From: Parabacteroides chongii
GTDB lineage: Bacteria > Bacteroidota > Bacteroidia > Bacteroidales > Tannerellaceae
Direction: 5' to 3'
Assembly (NCBI RefSeq): GCF_029581355.1
Contig: NZ_CP120849.1
Coordinates: 652,501-716,500 of the forward strand
DNA: 64,000 nt
Shown here: positions 49,370 to 59,153 of the stretch, piece by piece
Position numbering within the stretch: the first letter of the stretch is position 1
Layout of the letters: each line of letters opens with the position of its first letter
Translations under genes and position numbers: made by a program
The notes under the pieces: model-generated
What the model was told of the DNA's origin: nothing
Database searches by the model: none
Seen by the model: only the letters and a program-made list of their open reading frames with translations

Positions 49370-51757
49370 TTGAATACATTGAAAGCGATTGTAAGAGGAT
49401 TGATAATAATGTTGACCTTTGTTTTTGTTGCCCTGACAGCAAATGCACAGAAGGAAGCTATGATCTCGGGAAAAATATTATCTACGGAAAAAGAAATAGT
49501 TGATTTTGCAACAGTCTATCTCAAAGGCACAAGCTACGGCGGTACAACGAATGAAGAAGGTATCTACCATCTGAAAGCACCCGCAGGAAATTACACACTG
49601 GTAGTATCCGCCATCGGCTATACGACTGTAGAGAAAGCAGTCCGGCTGATCGACGGCGAACGCACGAAACAAAACCTGACCATCTCACCGCAGGTAGAAG
49701 AACTGGATGAAGTTGTCGTCGTTTCCAACGGGATAAGTCGTTTGAAACGTTCTGCCTTCAACGCCATTGCGGTAGACACCAAAGAACTTCAGAACTCTAC
49801 CAAGAGCCTGAGCGATGCCCTTTCGAAAGCACCGGGGATGAAACTTCGTGAGTCGGGCGGTGTCGGATCGGATATGCAATTGATGCTGGACGGTTTCAGC
49901 GGAAAACATGTGAAGGTGTTTATCGACGGCGTGCCGCAGGAAGGGGTCGGCAATTCGTTTGCGCTGAACAATATCCCCGTCAATTTTGCCGAACGCATCG
50001 AAGTCTACAAAGGCGTTGTACCCGTCGGCTTCGGGACGGATGCCATCGGCGGCGTGGTCAATATCGTGACGAATAAGAAGCATCGTAACTGGTTCCTCGA
50101 TGCCTCCTATTCCTACGGATCGTTCAATACCCATAAATCGTATGTCAACTTCGGGCAGACGCTGGATAACGGTTTCACCTACGAGATCAACGCTTTCCAA
50201 AACTATTCGGACAACGATTATTACGTGGATGCCCCGGTGAAGGATTTCGAAACCGGACGGCTCGATACGGAAAACAAAGAACGTGTGAAACGTTTCAACG
50301 ACACCTACCATAATGAAGCCGTGATCGGAAAGGTCGGCTTCGTGAATAAGAACTGGGCGGACCGCCTGTTATTGGGCTTCACCTATTCGAACATGTACCA
50401 GGAGATACAGACCGGGGTACGCCAGAATACAGTCTACGGCGAGAAGCACCGGAAAGGCCATTCGCTGATGCCGTCGCTCGAATACAACAAACGCGACCTG
50501 TTGACCAAAGGACTCGACCTGGTATTCACCGCCAATTACAATAAGAACCTGACGACCAACATCGACACCTCCGCCTACGAATATAACTGGCGCGGCGAAA
50601 AGCACCTGATGAATTCGCGTGGCGAGCAGTCGTACCAGCATACACGGTCGGACAACAATAACTGGAATGGTACGGTAACGGTCAATTACCGTCTGGGCCG
50701 CGCCCATTCTTTCACTTTCAACAATGTACTGACCGCTTTCCGCCGCTCCAACACCTCGCTGCTGACCAACGAGGAACTGACGGATGCCATCGACAAGCAG
50801 ACGCGCAAGAACATTGCCGGTCTGTCGTATCGACTGATGCCGTCGGAGCACTGGAACCTCTCCGTCTTCGGCAAGCATTACAACCAGTATGTAGCGGGCC
50901 CGATGGCAACCGACAATACGAGTTCCGAATACGTCCGCACTTCCCGCAGCGTCAGCTCTCTGGGATACGGTGCGGCAGGTACTTACTTCGTCCTGCCGGG
51001 ATTGCAGGCGAAACTCTCCTACGAGAAAGCCTACCGCCTCCCCACCATCGAAGAGATGTTCGGTAACGAAGACCTCGAAATGGGTGACCTCGGCATCAAA
51101 CCGGAGAAGAGCGACAACGTGAACCTGAATATCAGCTACAACAAGACACTGGGCAAGCACGGCGTTTACGTCGAAGGGGGTCTGATCTACCGTAACACCA
51201 ACGATTATATCCAGCGTAACATCACCGACCTGAGTGGCGGTAAACAGGCTGCGAGCTACATCAACTACGGCAAAGTACTGACCAAAGGATACAACCTCTC
51301 CGCCCGTTACAGTTTCTCGAACTGGCTGAGCGTAGGAGGAAACTATACGCAAATGAACGTTCGCGACAACCAGAAAACGGCAATCGGCAGCAACGCGGAA
51401 AACATCGCCTACAAAGAGCGTATGCCGAACCTGCCCTACCGTTTTGCCGACTCTGACGTGACGCTCTACTGGCGTAACCTCTGGAAGAAAGGCAATACAT
51501 TGATCTTTACATACGACAATCAATATCTGCATAGTTTCACGTATTATTCCTCCATCATCGGATCGAATAAAGGTGAATATGTAGTTCCCAACCAGTTCTC
51601 CCACAATCTGACCTTGTCTTACAGCCTTCAGAACGGACGTTACAACATCTCTTTCGAATGCCGCAACTTCACCGACGAGAAGCTATACGACAATTTCAGC
51701 TTGCAGAAAGCGGGACGGGCATTCTACGGCAAGTTCCGTATCTACTTAGGCAACTAA
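49370..51757 (+). CDS. TonB-dependent siderophore-type receptor (XusA-like)
   Basis: About 795 residues. The start is uncertain: TTG 49370 or 49379 gives a good signal peptide (KAIVRGLIIMLTFVFVALTA, cleaved after NAQ), whereas ATG 49409 would lack the basic n-region. A carboxypeptidase-like domain at about 30-105 precedes the plug (LSDALSKAPGMKLRESGGVGSD, FIDGVPQEG, IEVYKGVVPVGFGTDAIGGVVNIVT) and the barrel, which ends FYGKFRIYLGN. There is no STN domain and no SusD partner. It is followed by a DUF4374 lipoprotein, an esterase and a PepSY protein, which is the layout of iron-siderophore (Xus-type) uptake loci. A -7-like ACCTTTG lies just upstream (around 49335-49341). Confidence 0.88.
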   Translation: MNTLKAIVRGLIIMLTFVFVALTANAQKEAMISGKILSTEKEIVDFATVYLKGTSYGGTTNEEGIYHLKAPAGNYTLVVSAIGYTTVEKAVRLIDGERTKQNLTISPQVEELDEVVVVSNGISRLKRSAFNAIAVDTKELQNSTKSLSDALSKAPGMKLRESGGVGSDMQLMLDGFSGKHVKVFIDGVPQEGVGNSFALNNIPVNFAERIEVYKGVVPVGFGTDAIGGVVNIVTNKKHRNWFLDASYSYGSFNTHKSYVNFGQTLDNGFTYEINAFQNYSDNDYYVDAPVKDFETGRLDTENKERVKRFNDTYHNEAVIGKVGFVNKNWADRLLLGFTYSNMYQEIQTGVRQNTVYGEKHRKGHSLMPSLEYNKRDLLTKGLDLVFTANYNKNLTTNIDTSAYEYNWRGEKHLMNSRGEQSYQHTRSDNNNWNGTVTVNYRLGRAHSFTFNNVLTAFRRSNTSLLTNEELTDAIDKQTRKNIAGLSYRLMPSEHWNLSVFGKHYNQYVAGPMATDNTSSEYVRTSRSVSSLGYGAAGTYFVLPGLQAKLSYEKAYRLPTIEEMFGNEDLEMGDLGIKPEKSDNVNLNISYNKTLGKHGVYVEGGLIYRNTNDYIQRNITDLSGGKQAASYINYGKVLTKGYNLSARYSFSNWLSVGGNYTQMNVRDNQKTAIGSNAENIAYKERMPNLPYRFADSDVTLYWRNLWKKGNTLIFTYDNQYLHSFTYYSSIIGSNKGEYVVPNQFSHNLTLSYSLQNGRYNISFECRNFTDEKLYDNFSLQKAGRAFYGKFRIYLGN

Positions 51758-51765
51758 TGGTAACC

Positions 51766-51855
51766 TTTCCCCTCTTGAGAGGGGGCAGGGGGTGTGTCAC
51801 AGTTTGCCATATTACTAGCTTTAACACACCCCTTATCCCCTCTCAAGAGGGGAAA
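51766..51855. repeat. Inverted repeat pair (CCCCTCTTGAGAGGGG family)
   Basis: Two 32-bp arms, 51766-51797 and 51824-51855, in inverse orientation with few mismatches and a 26-nt spacer, in the gap between the receptor and DUF4374 genes. A related single arm lies inside tamL. Confidence 0.85.
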
Positions 51856-51961
51856 CAGATACAACCTGTCACTATCTAACATCTATAAACAAACCACTTA
51901 CAACAGATATTTTTATCAACATAATAATAATAGATAGTAATCATATTAAAACAAACACAAA

Positions 51962-53377
51962 ATGAAGAAGAATTTCTTTTTAACAGGCCTGTTCGCAACC
52001 GCGATGGCCGGACTGACACTGACAGCATGTGACGACGATCCGACTAACGGCGGAGGAAACGACGGCGGAGAAGAAGAAAACAATGCAGAATATGTAATCG
52101 CCGCCTCCGTTACGGCTTCCGGAAATACAACCAACGTATTGGTAACCTCCGAATCGCTGGACGAAGGCACAGTCACCACCAAAAACAACGGTGTCGTGAA
52201 CGACGGTGCAACCTACTGGGTATTCTTTAAGAACCAATACCTCTACGCCCTCACCTACAACCAGGGCGAAGCCGGAGGCACCCGTTCTTACATCATGGAA
52301 TCTCCGGGGGAATTAAAGAAACGTTCTGCCGAATTTGGTGTAAAGCGTTTCACCTCCTACGGTATTTACGATAAATACATTATGACTTCCTCTACCGGTG
52401 ACGGCCCAACAGACTGGAGTGACGAAAACGGTTACACTCCGAAAGTATTCCTGTTGTCTTACCTCGATCCCGCAGCAGAAACATTCACCACCAACGACAC
52501 ACAGAACAAAGCCTATTTGTCTGAAAACTTCCTGGGTAACGGTGAATATGTAACCCTGGCAGGTATCCTGGAACACAACAACAAGATTTACAGTGCCGCC
52601 ATCCCGATGGGTCTGAGCCAGTACGGAACAAAAGACCAGGGTGGCAAATGGGTGAAAGTCGGCAACGAAGACCTGGTAAAGAAAGAATCGGGTGGTTCCA
52701 ACAGCAGCGCATACAAGAAAGACGAATTGCAGTGGACACAGTACCCGAACGAATGTTGGGTAGCTATCTTCGACGATGCCAACATGACCAGCAAGAAACT
52801 GATCAAGACTGATAAGATCAGCTATGCTGCCGGACGTATGAAGTCACAGTATTACCAAATGGTTTGGGCTGCCGACAACGGTGATATCTATGTCTTCTCC
52901 CCGAGCTTTGCCAAGACGATGACCGACGCACGTCAGCAGACGACATTGCCAGCCGGTGTGGTACGTATCCCTGCCGGAAGCACTGACTTCGATGATTACT
53001 ACTGCAACCTGGAAGCGATGAGCAACGGTAACTCTTTCGTCCGCACCTGGCATATCACAGGCGACTATTTCCTGTTGCTGATGTATGACAGACCGTTCTC
53101 CACCGCCGGCTACGTAGCCAATCAGCTGGCTGTATTCAAAGCTGGTGACAAGAAATTGACATACGTAACAGGTCTTCCTTCAACAGACACAATCAGCGGC
53201 TTCGGCGATGCTCCGTATGTTGAAAACGGCACTGCTTACGTAACGGTTACCTTCAACGAAGGTGGCGGCAACCCGGTTATCTACAAGATCGATCCGGCAA
53301 CAGCCGCAGCAACAAAGGGTCTGACAATCGAAGCCACTCAGGTGAGCGGTGTCGGCAAACTGACAGTCGCTAAATAA
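51962..53377 (+). CDS. DUF4374 surface lipoprotein (XusB-like)
   Basis: 471 residues with lipobox LTLTAC (Cys23) followed by an acidic, Gly-rich linker ([17 protein letters not shown]), the signal that exports lipoproteins to the surface in Bacteroidetes. The rest is beta-propeller-like repeating sequence matching DUF4374 ([52 protein letters not shown]). In Bacteroides thetaiotaomicron the XusB lipoprotein, which binds ferric siderophore at the cell surface and hands it to XusA, is encoded beside a TonB receptor and a PepSY protein; this gene occupies the same position. Specific ligand not shown. Confidence 0.85.
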   Translation: MKKNFFLTGLFATAMAGLTLTACDDDPTNGGGNDGGEEENNAEYVIAASVTASGNTTNVLVTSESLDEGTVTTKNNGVVNDGATYWVFFKNQYLYALTYNQGEAGGTRSYIMESPGELKKRSAEFGVKRFTSYGIYDKYIMTSSTGDGPTDWSDENGYTPKVFLLSYLDPAAETFTTNDTQNKAYLSENFLGNGEYVTLAGILEHNNKIYSAAIPMGLSQYGTKDQGGKWVKVGNEDLVKKESGGSNSSAYKKDELQWTQYPNECWVAIFDDANMTSKKLIKTDKISYAAGRMKSQYYQMVWAADNGDIYVFSPSFAKTMTDARQQTTLPAGVVRIPAGSTDFDDYYCNLEAMSNGNSFVRTWHITGDYFLLLMYDRPFSTAGYVANQLAVFKAGDKKLTYVTGLPSTDTISGFGDAPYVENGTAYVTVTFNEGGGNPVIYKIDPATAAATKGLTIEATQVSGVGKLTVAK

Positions 53378-53395
53378 TAACGATTAAGATAAAAG

Positions 53396-54226
53396 ATGAT
53401 TCGTATTCACATCTTTCTTATACTCCTCCTGCTCCCGCTAACCATGCGGAGCCAGGAGGATATTTGTATAGGAAAGAAACATAGCCTTTACTCCACGGTT
53501 TTACAGGAAGAGCGAAACTACTGGGTACACCTGCCCGACAGCTACGGACGGGATACAACGCAGCGCTATCAGGTGATCTACCTGCTCGACGGGGATGCAT
53601 TCTTCCATTCGGTAGTCGGCATCAGCCGGACATTCACTACGGTCAAGGGTAGGCATCTTCCCCCGAGTATCATCGTCGGTGTACTGAACGTCGACCGCAC
53701 ACGCGACCTGACACCTACCGCTTCGGCAGCAGGCCGAGACGGAAAGATCGCTCCTGATGCCGTCCCCCAGGGTGGCGGAAGCGAACTCTTCAGCCGCTTT
53801 CTGACGGAGGAGCTTCGCAGTGTAATAGACAATAGCTATCGCACCAATGGAAAGAATATGTTGATAGGCCATTCCTACTCCGGATTGTTTACCCTCAACA
53901 CATTCCTCCATCATACCGACCTGTTCGACACCTATCTGGCTGTCGATCCGAGCCTGTGGTGGGATCGGGGCAAGTTGTCGGAAGAAGCCGCCTCGCTGAT
54001 TGCAGGAAAGGACTTCACAGGGAAAAGCCTGTATATCGGTGTCGCTTCCAAGAAACGTACCGACCGGGTGGACATCCACCTCAACAAAGTAAACCACCTC
54101 CTGAAAGAGGTTTTGCCGCAGGCTGGAAACCTGCGTTTCTTTAGTAAATCATTCCCCGAAGAGAACCACGGAACAGTCGCTATTCCGGGAATATATGACG
54201 GGATCAAACAACTATATGGTAAATGA
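53396..54226 (+). CDS. Secreted alpha/beta-hydrolase esterase, siderophore-esterase type
   Basis: 276 residues. Signal peptide MIRIHIFLILLLLPLTM cleaved near RSQ. The fold is the IroE/Fes-like esterase family: RYQVIYLLDGDAFFHSVVG, nucleophile elbow GHSYSGLF (Ser about 165), acidic region and ENHGT with the catalytic His near residue 262. Such esterases open the trilactone ring of enterobactin or salmochelin so iron can be released. It is 18 bp after the DUF4374 gene and overlaps the PepSY gene by four bases (ATGA), so it is coupled within the siderophore operon. The substrate is inferred from context only; other esters are possible. Confidence 0.8.
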   Translation: MIRIHIFLILLLLPLTMRSQEDICIGKKHSLYSTVLQEERNYWVHLPDSYGRDTTQRYQVIYLLDGDAFFHSVVGISRTFTTVKGRHLPPSIIVGVLNVDRTRDLTPTASAAGRDGKIAPDAVPQGGGSELFSRFLTEELRSVIDNSYRTNGKNMLIGHSYSGLFTLNTFLHHTDLFDTYLAVDPSLWWDRGKLSEEAASLIAGKDFTGKSLYIGVASKKRTDRVDIHLNKVNHLLKEVLPQAGNLRFFSKSFPEENHGTVAIPGIYDGIKQLYGK

Positions 54227-55425
54227 GAAAGTTATTTGCAAAGATACATTTATGGTTATCGATACCTTTTGGTATCATCATCGCGATTGTCTGCCTGACA
54301 GGTGCGATATTGGTATTTGAAACGGAGATATTGGAAGTGTGCTATCCTTCCCGCTATTTCGTCAAAGAGGTAAAAGGGGAACCGCTTACGCCTGCCGCCT
54401 TACTCAGTTCGGCACGCCAACAATTGCCTGAGTCCATCCAAATAAACGGCATCCGTGTTTCGCAGGACCCCAAACGTACCTGGCAGGTGGTATTGCCGGG
54501 TAAAAAAGCAGCCGCTTTCATCAATCCCTATACCGCAGAGATCACCGGCATCGACGACGGACAAGGTTTCTTTATGCAAATGATGCGCCTGCACCGCTGG
54601 CTGCTCGACTCCTACAAACGCGACGGCAGTTTCTCGTTAGGCAAAGCCGTTGTAGGCTACGCGACACTGGTAATGGCTATCATCCTGATAAGTGGCGTGG
54701 TGATCTGGTATCCCCGCAACAAGAAAGTCCTGAAGAACCGCCTGAAGATAAAAACAAAATCCGGCTGGTATCGTTTCTTCTACGACCTGCATGTCTCGGG
54801 TGGTTTCTACGCCACCCTGCTCCTGCTCGTCCTGACGCTGACGGGCTTAACCTGGTCTTTCGGCTGGTACCGTGATGCTTTCTATACCGTCTTCGGTGTC
54901 GAAACTACCCAACCGCAGGCACATACTCCCGCCCCATCCGATTCCAAAGGGAAGTCTAAAGAAAGAGGTTCCAAAGAAAGAGGTTCCAAAGAAAAGCCGT
55001 CCGGAGAAAAAAGGGAAGGTAACAAAGGCGGACACTCTTCAGAAAGAGAAAAAAGTAATCGTGCAGAAGCCGATTATACCCAATGGGCTACGGTCTTAGC
55101 CGACCTGCAAAGCCGTTATCCGAAATATAACTCCATCACCATCCAGGACGGTTCTGCCACCGTATCTGCCGCCCAATACGGCAATACCCGGGGAAGCGAC
55201 CGTTATACTTTCGATCCGGCAAACGGAGAAATCACGGATGTGCAACTATACAAAGACCTTCCTAAGTCCGGAAAGATCAGAGGATGGATCTATTCCGTAC
55301 ACGTTGGTTCATGGGGCGGCATGACTACCCGTATACTGTCTTGCCTCGTCTCCTTCCTCGGAGCGGTATTCGCCCTGACCGGTTATTATTTCTGGATCAA
55401 GAAGAAGCTCCGGAAGAAAAAGTAA
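54223..55425 (+). CDS. PepSY-domain inner-membrane protein (XusC-like, ferric reductase type)
   Basis: 400 residues with four transmembrane helices: about 10-32, 147-166, 193-213 and 365-385, and periplasmic PepSY domains between. Typical motifs: KIHLWLSIPFGIIIAIVCLTG, LHRWLL, DLHVSGGFYATLLLLVLTLTGLTW and VHVGSWGG, with His residues positioned to bind haem across the membrane as in FsrB/PiuB-type ferric-siderophore reductases. It would reduce imported iron in the periplasm. Oddity: the periplasmic loop at about 240-285 is a highly charged Lys/Glu/Ser/Gly stretch with a repeated KERGS unit. Translationally coupled to the esterase gene. Confidence 0.85.
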   Translation: MRKLFAKIHLWLSIPFGIIIAIVCLTGAILVFETEILEVCYPSRYFVKEVKGEPLTPAALLSSARQQLPESIQINGIRVSQDPKRTWQVVLPGKKAAAFINPYTAEITGIDDGQGFFMQMMRLHRWLLDSYKRDGSFSLGKAVVGYATLVMAIILISGVVIWYPRNKKVLKNRLKIKTKSGWYRFFYDLHVSGGFYATLLLLVLTLTGLTWSFGWYRDAFYTVFGVETTQPQAHTPAPSDSKGKSKERGSKERGSKEKPSGEKREGNKGGHSSEREKSNRAEADYTQWATVLADLQSRYPKYNSITIQDGSATVSAAQYGNTRGSDRYTFDPANGEITDVQLYKDLPKSGKIRGWIYSVHVGSWGGMTTRILSCLVSFLGAVFALTGYYFWIKKKLRKKK

Positions 55426-55459
55426 CCTGTTGCAGGACGATTATTCGCGGATCAATCCT

Positions 55460-55467
55460 ACATTTGT
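55460..55467 (+). promoter_or_regulatory. -7 box of the DUF5686 gene
   Basis: TACATTTG on the + strand, 19 bp before ATG 55487. Suggests the DUF5686 gene has its own promoter and is not simply the tail of the siderophore operon. Confidence 0.6.
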
Positions 55468-55486
55468 ATATTAATACATTGATTTG

Positions 55487-58042
55487 ATGAAAGTTTATCC
55501 GCTGATTGTCCTGTGTTGTTTATTACCCATGCATCTGTTTGCCCAGCTATTGACAGGCAAGATAACAGATGTGTCGGGAGAAGCGATCCCCAATGCCACT
55601 TTATACATCCGTGAAGTAGCATTGGGGATTACTGCCGATGACAACGGCGAATTTCAGGCTTCCCTGAAGAAAGGTTCCTACACCTGCGACTTCAGTTCTT
55701 TAGGGTATGAGCGAAAGACTCTTCCTCTGACAATCGACAAAGCAGAAACGCACCTCGCCGTAGCCATGGAAAAGAAAGTCTACGCCCTGAAAGAGGTCAT
55801 TATCTCCGCCAACCGCGAAGACCCGGCTTATGCCATCATGCGGAAAGCAATCGGCATGGCTCCTTTTTATCTCCACCAAATAGAGAAATACGAATCGTCC
55901 ATCTATGTAAAAGGAAGTGTAAAGGTTGAAAAGATTCCCCGGCTCATGACCTTCGGTTCAAACGGCAAAAAGCTGAAGAACCTCACCAACAAGCTCTTCT
56001 TAATAGAGTCGCAGAACGAAGTCAGCTTCACTTCCCCCAACCATTATGAACAGAAAGTGCTTGCCTTCTCTTCCACCCTTCCCGCCGATATCGATGCCGG
56101 ACAGGTCATGTCTGTCATGACTGCCAACATATACGATCCGAACGCTTTCGGCAGGATCTCTCCTTTAGCTCCGGGAGCCTTCTCATACTACAAGTTCGCG
56201 TTGGAAGGTATCAGCATGGAAGGAGAACACATGATCAACAAAATACGTGTACAGCCTAAAAAGAACAACCCTAAGCTGGTCAGCGGTTGGTTATATATCA
56301 TCGAAAACAGTTGGAACGTGCAAAGTGCCGATTTAAGTGCAACCGAACTGGGTGTCACCATCCGTTTTACCGCCACCTACAACGAAGTGAAACCTTCCGC
56401 CTTTCTCCCCACTGCCTACGACATCGATATGAAAGTAGATGCCATGGGAGTAAAAGCTACCGGCAAATATTATTCCTCCGTCCAATACAAAACCGTCGAA
56501 CTCAGCGGAGCAACCCAAACCGTCCGCCAAAAATCGCAGGAACAACTGAATACATTAGCTGCCAAAGAAGAACTCAGCAACCGGGAAGCTTACAAAATGG
56601 CGAAGCTGATGAAAGAGACGACCGAACCGGAAGAAACAAAGAAAGAACGGGAGTCGCTCGAAATCAATCCGGGCAATGCGAACATCAAAGTGACAGTCGA
56701 CACCCTGGCGGGAACCCGCGATTCTACCTATTGGGAAACGATCCGCAAGCAGCCGCTGAAGAAAGATGAAATCGTAAGCTATCAGGTCAGAGACAGCCTG
56801 AAAACAAAAATGGAAACCCTACGGAGCAAGGACTCTTTACAGAACCGCACTCCCGCCTATTGGATCGGCAAACTGATCACCGGCGAAAGTTTCCCATTGA
56901 ATAAGAAGGTACAGTTCGGATATAGCGGATTACTCAAGGCATGCCCGCAATACAATTTCGTCGATGGTTTCTGGTTGGGGCAACAATTCACGTTGCGTAC
57001 CAGCTTTACGGAAAGCAGAGTATTAACCGTCTCCCCTTCCCTCTATTACACCACAGCGGGAAAGAGCATAAACTGGCAGATCGACGGAAGTTACCAGTAC
57101 GCTCCCATGCGCCGGGGCAACGTATCCCTCTCCGGAGGACAGACTACAGCCGATTACAACGGAGAAAGCGGAACACTCCTGGCGATCAATTCCATCGCGT
57201 CCCTATTCTTCGGTGAGAATCCGGTGAAGTTCTACAAAAAGAAATTCGTCGCCCTTTCCAATACCGTCGAGTTGGCTAACGGCCTGCCATTGACCACCGG
57301 TATCAGTTACGAGAAACGCAACGCATTACACAACCGTCAATCCTATAACTTCTTCGGGAATACCCCTTCCTCCAATTTACCCAACGGCCAATTAATGCCT
57401 ATGCCGGATAATTCAGCGATGAAAGTAAAGATACGGCTGGCTTATACGCCTCAATACCACTATTGGAAACACCGGGGGAAGAAGATGTATATCTATTCCG
57501 ACTATCCGACTTTCTCCATACAATATGAAGCCGGAATATCCACAGGCTCCCAAGAGTCCGCCTCCTTCAATAAACTGGAAGGCAATATCAGCCAGACAAT
57601 AAAGATAAGTGAGTTCGACAGGATCGGTTATACTGTCAACGGAGGGAAGTTCCTTTCCGACAAACGGGTCTATTTTCCGGACTTCAAACATTTCGACACC
57701 AACGAACTGTTCATTACCGGAAGCTCGTTGGACAATAGCTTCTGTTTGTTCGACAATTATATTTACTCTACCGACAAGCAATGGTTACAAGCTCATTTGA
57801 ACTACACGTCCGATTATTTGCTGTTCAAGCGGTTACCTTTCCTGCAAAAGTATATGTTCAATGAAGCACTCCATGCCCGTACGCTTTGGATACCCGGTAA
57901 AAGTTATTCCGAGTTCGGGTATTCTGTCGGATTCAGCAATATTGCACGGATCGGTGTCTTTGTCGGCCTGGAGAAAGGAAAGTACGATGCCGTCGGCTTC
58001 ACGATCAGTCTGCCGGTACTGAAATCGATGGGCATAAAATAA
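55487..58042 (+). CDS. DUF5686 outer-membrane barrel protein with carboxypeptidase-like domain
   Basis: 851 residues. Signal peptide MKVYPLIVLCCLLPMHLFAQ, a carboxypeptidase-regulatory-like domain at about 23-105 (GKITDVSGEAIPNATLYIRE), then the DUF5686 region (REDPAYAIMRKAIGMAPFY; INKIRVQPKKNNPKLVSGWLYII) and a C-terminal outer-membrane barrel. DUF5686 proteins are common in Bacteroidetes and are thought to be barrel proteins of unknown function, possibly surface-modification or transport. It follows the PepSY gene by 61 bp, which includes a -7 box. Membership of the iron region is not certain. Confidence 0.82.
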   Translation: MKVYPLIVLCCLLPMHLFAQLLTGKITDVSGEAIPNATLYIREVALGITADDNGEFQASLKKGSYTCDFSSLGYERKTLPLTIDKAETHLAVAMEKKVYALKEVIISANREDPAYAIMRKAIGMAPFYLHQIEKYESSIYVKGSVKVEKIPRLMTFGSNGKKLKNLTNKLFLIESQNEVSFTSPNHYEQKVLAFSSTLPADIDAGQVMSVMTANIYDPNAFGRISPLAPGAFSYYKFALEGISMEGEHMINKIRVQPKKNNPKLVSGWLYIIENSWNVQSADLSATELGVTIRFTATYNEVKPSAFLPTAYDIDMKVDAMGVKATGKYYSSVQYKTVELSGATQTVRQKSQEQLNTLAAKEELSNREAYKMAKLMKETTEPEETKKERESLEINPGNANIKVTVDTLAGTRDSTYWETIRKQPLKKDEIVSYQVRDSLKTKMETLRSKDSLQNRTPAYWIGKLITGESFPLNKKVQFGYSGLLKACPQYNFVDGFWLGQQFTLRTSFTESRVLTVSPSLYYTTAGKSINWQIDGSYQYAPMRRGNVSLSGGQTTADYNGESGTLLAINSIASLFFGENPVKFYKKKFVALSNTVELANGLPLTTGISYEKRNALHNRQSYNFFGNTPSSNLPNGQLMPMPDNSAMKVKIRLAYTPQYHYWKHRGKKMYIYSDYPTFSIQYEAGISTGSQESASFNKLEGNISQTIKISEFDRIGYTVNGGKFLSDKRVYFPDFKHFDTNELFITGSSLDNSFCLFDNYIYSTDKQWLQAHLNYTSDYLLFKRLPFLQKYMFNEALHARTLWIPGKSYSEFGYSVGFSNIARIGVFVGLEKGKYDAVGFTISLPVLKSMGIK

Positions 58043-58046
58043 GGTC

Positions 58047-59051
58047 CTATGCCTTTAACCGGTATTCCGAAGGAGCAATATTATACTTCCGTTTAAACGC
58101 CGTACAGAAATGTCCCTGGTAATCATACCCGACCAGGCTGGCTACCTCGGCTATCGTCTTATTGGTATCTAACAGATAATGAACCGCCATATTCATGCGG
58201 TAATCGAACAAATAATTAAATACAGTCGTTTGGAATGCCTGCTTGAAACCTGCTTTCAACGTACACTCGTTCGTCCCGACACGCAAAGCCAAATCACGCA
58301 ATGACGGTGGGTTCAGATACTCGGTGCAGATAATATCCCGCGCCTGGTAAATCTTATCCCGGTCGGATACAGATACCGGTTTCTCTCTCGTCTCTTCCTT
58401 CCCTTCCGTCTCCCGTATAAAGAGCGACAGGCATTCGACCACCTTCGCCTCCAGGTACATCGGTGAAGCATTTCCCATCATCCGCGACAACTCGATATCG
58501 TTCAATGCCGTGTCCAGCGTTATAGGGATCGGGATATTCTCAGGAGCCATAAAGAAAGTCTCCCCGCTGTCGAGCCGCAGGTAAGCCTTCTCGAAATATT
58601 CAGGATAACGTTCCGACAGATGGCGGAAGAAATCGGGTGACACCAATACATTCGTCATACCGAAAGTCTCCCCTTTGCTGAATTGATTATGCTCTTCTTT
58701 GATACCCGAACTGACCATGATATTCGTATGCCCTTCCGCCCAGACCCGCCTGTCCCGCGTATCCGATAGAAAGCATTCGACCTGCCCCTGATGGACAAAA
58801 GAAAGCCCCATAAAAGAGCAATCCGTATTCCGGGAGCGCAGGCAACAATCTTCCTTACAGTATATCTGGTACTTCGCGACATTGAAATCCCTGCATTTAA
58901 ACTCGGAGATCGTATAGGTAAGCAACTCGTTCCCCATATTCCAGCTGCTCTCTTCCAGCCTGCCGGAGCCATTGGTGGAAAAGTAACTTATATCCGGCAT
59001 TTCCAGGGCGATCGTGTCTCTTCCGCGAGATGAAAGTTCGATGTGTATCAT
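58047..59051 (-). CDS. AraC-family regulator, divergent from methyltransferase/ABC operon
   Basis: 334 residues from ATG 59051 (the frame extends to GTG 59114, which lies in the probable promoter region). The N-terminal part is a ligand-sensing domain with several Cys (KEDCCLRSRNTDC); the C-terminal 100 residues are the AraC DNA-binding domain: PPSLRDLALRVGTNECTLKAGFKQAFQTTVFNYLFDYRMNMAV, KTIAEVASLVGYDYQGHFCTAFKRKYNIAPSEYRLK. The fold and gene position resemble PchR/YbtA regulators, which sense an iron-siderophore complex and activate the neighbouring uptake genes. A weak ATTG-N20-GATATTTG promoter is on the minus strand near 59090-59121. Confidence 0.85.
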   Translation of the reverse strand: MIHIELSSRGRDTIALEMPDISYFSTNGSGRLEESSWNMGNELLTYTISEFKCRDFNVAKYQIYCKEDCCLRSRNTDCSFMGLSFVHQGQVECFLSDTRDRRVWAEGHTNIMVSSGIKEEHNQFSKGETFGMTNVLVSPDFFRHLSERYPEYFEKAYLRLDSGETFFMAPENIPIPITLDTALNDIELSRMMGNASPMYLEAKVVECLSLFIRETEGKEETREKPVSVSDRDKIYQARDIICTEYLNPPSLRDLALRVGTNECTLKAGFKQAFQTTVFNYLFDYRMNMAVHYLLDTNKTIAEVASLVGYDYQGHFCTAFKRKYNIAPSEYRLKA

Positions 59052-59153
59052 TTTTTCCGTCAGATTAAAATGCAATTCCTTCTTGCGTAAATAATTCGAT
59101 AGCAAATATCCCACCTTTGTATCAGATAATCAATCCCTAAAAGTAGGTATATT

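Noticed and set aside
50369..51604. Minus-strand open frame of 411 codons inside the TonB receptor
   Set aside because: Antisense shadow; the receptor frame has clear plug and barrel features.
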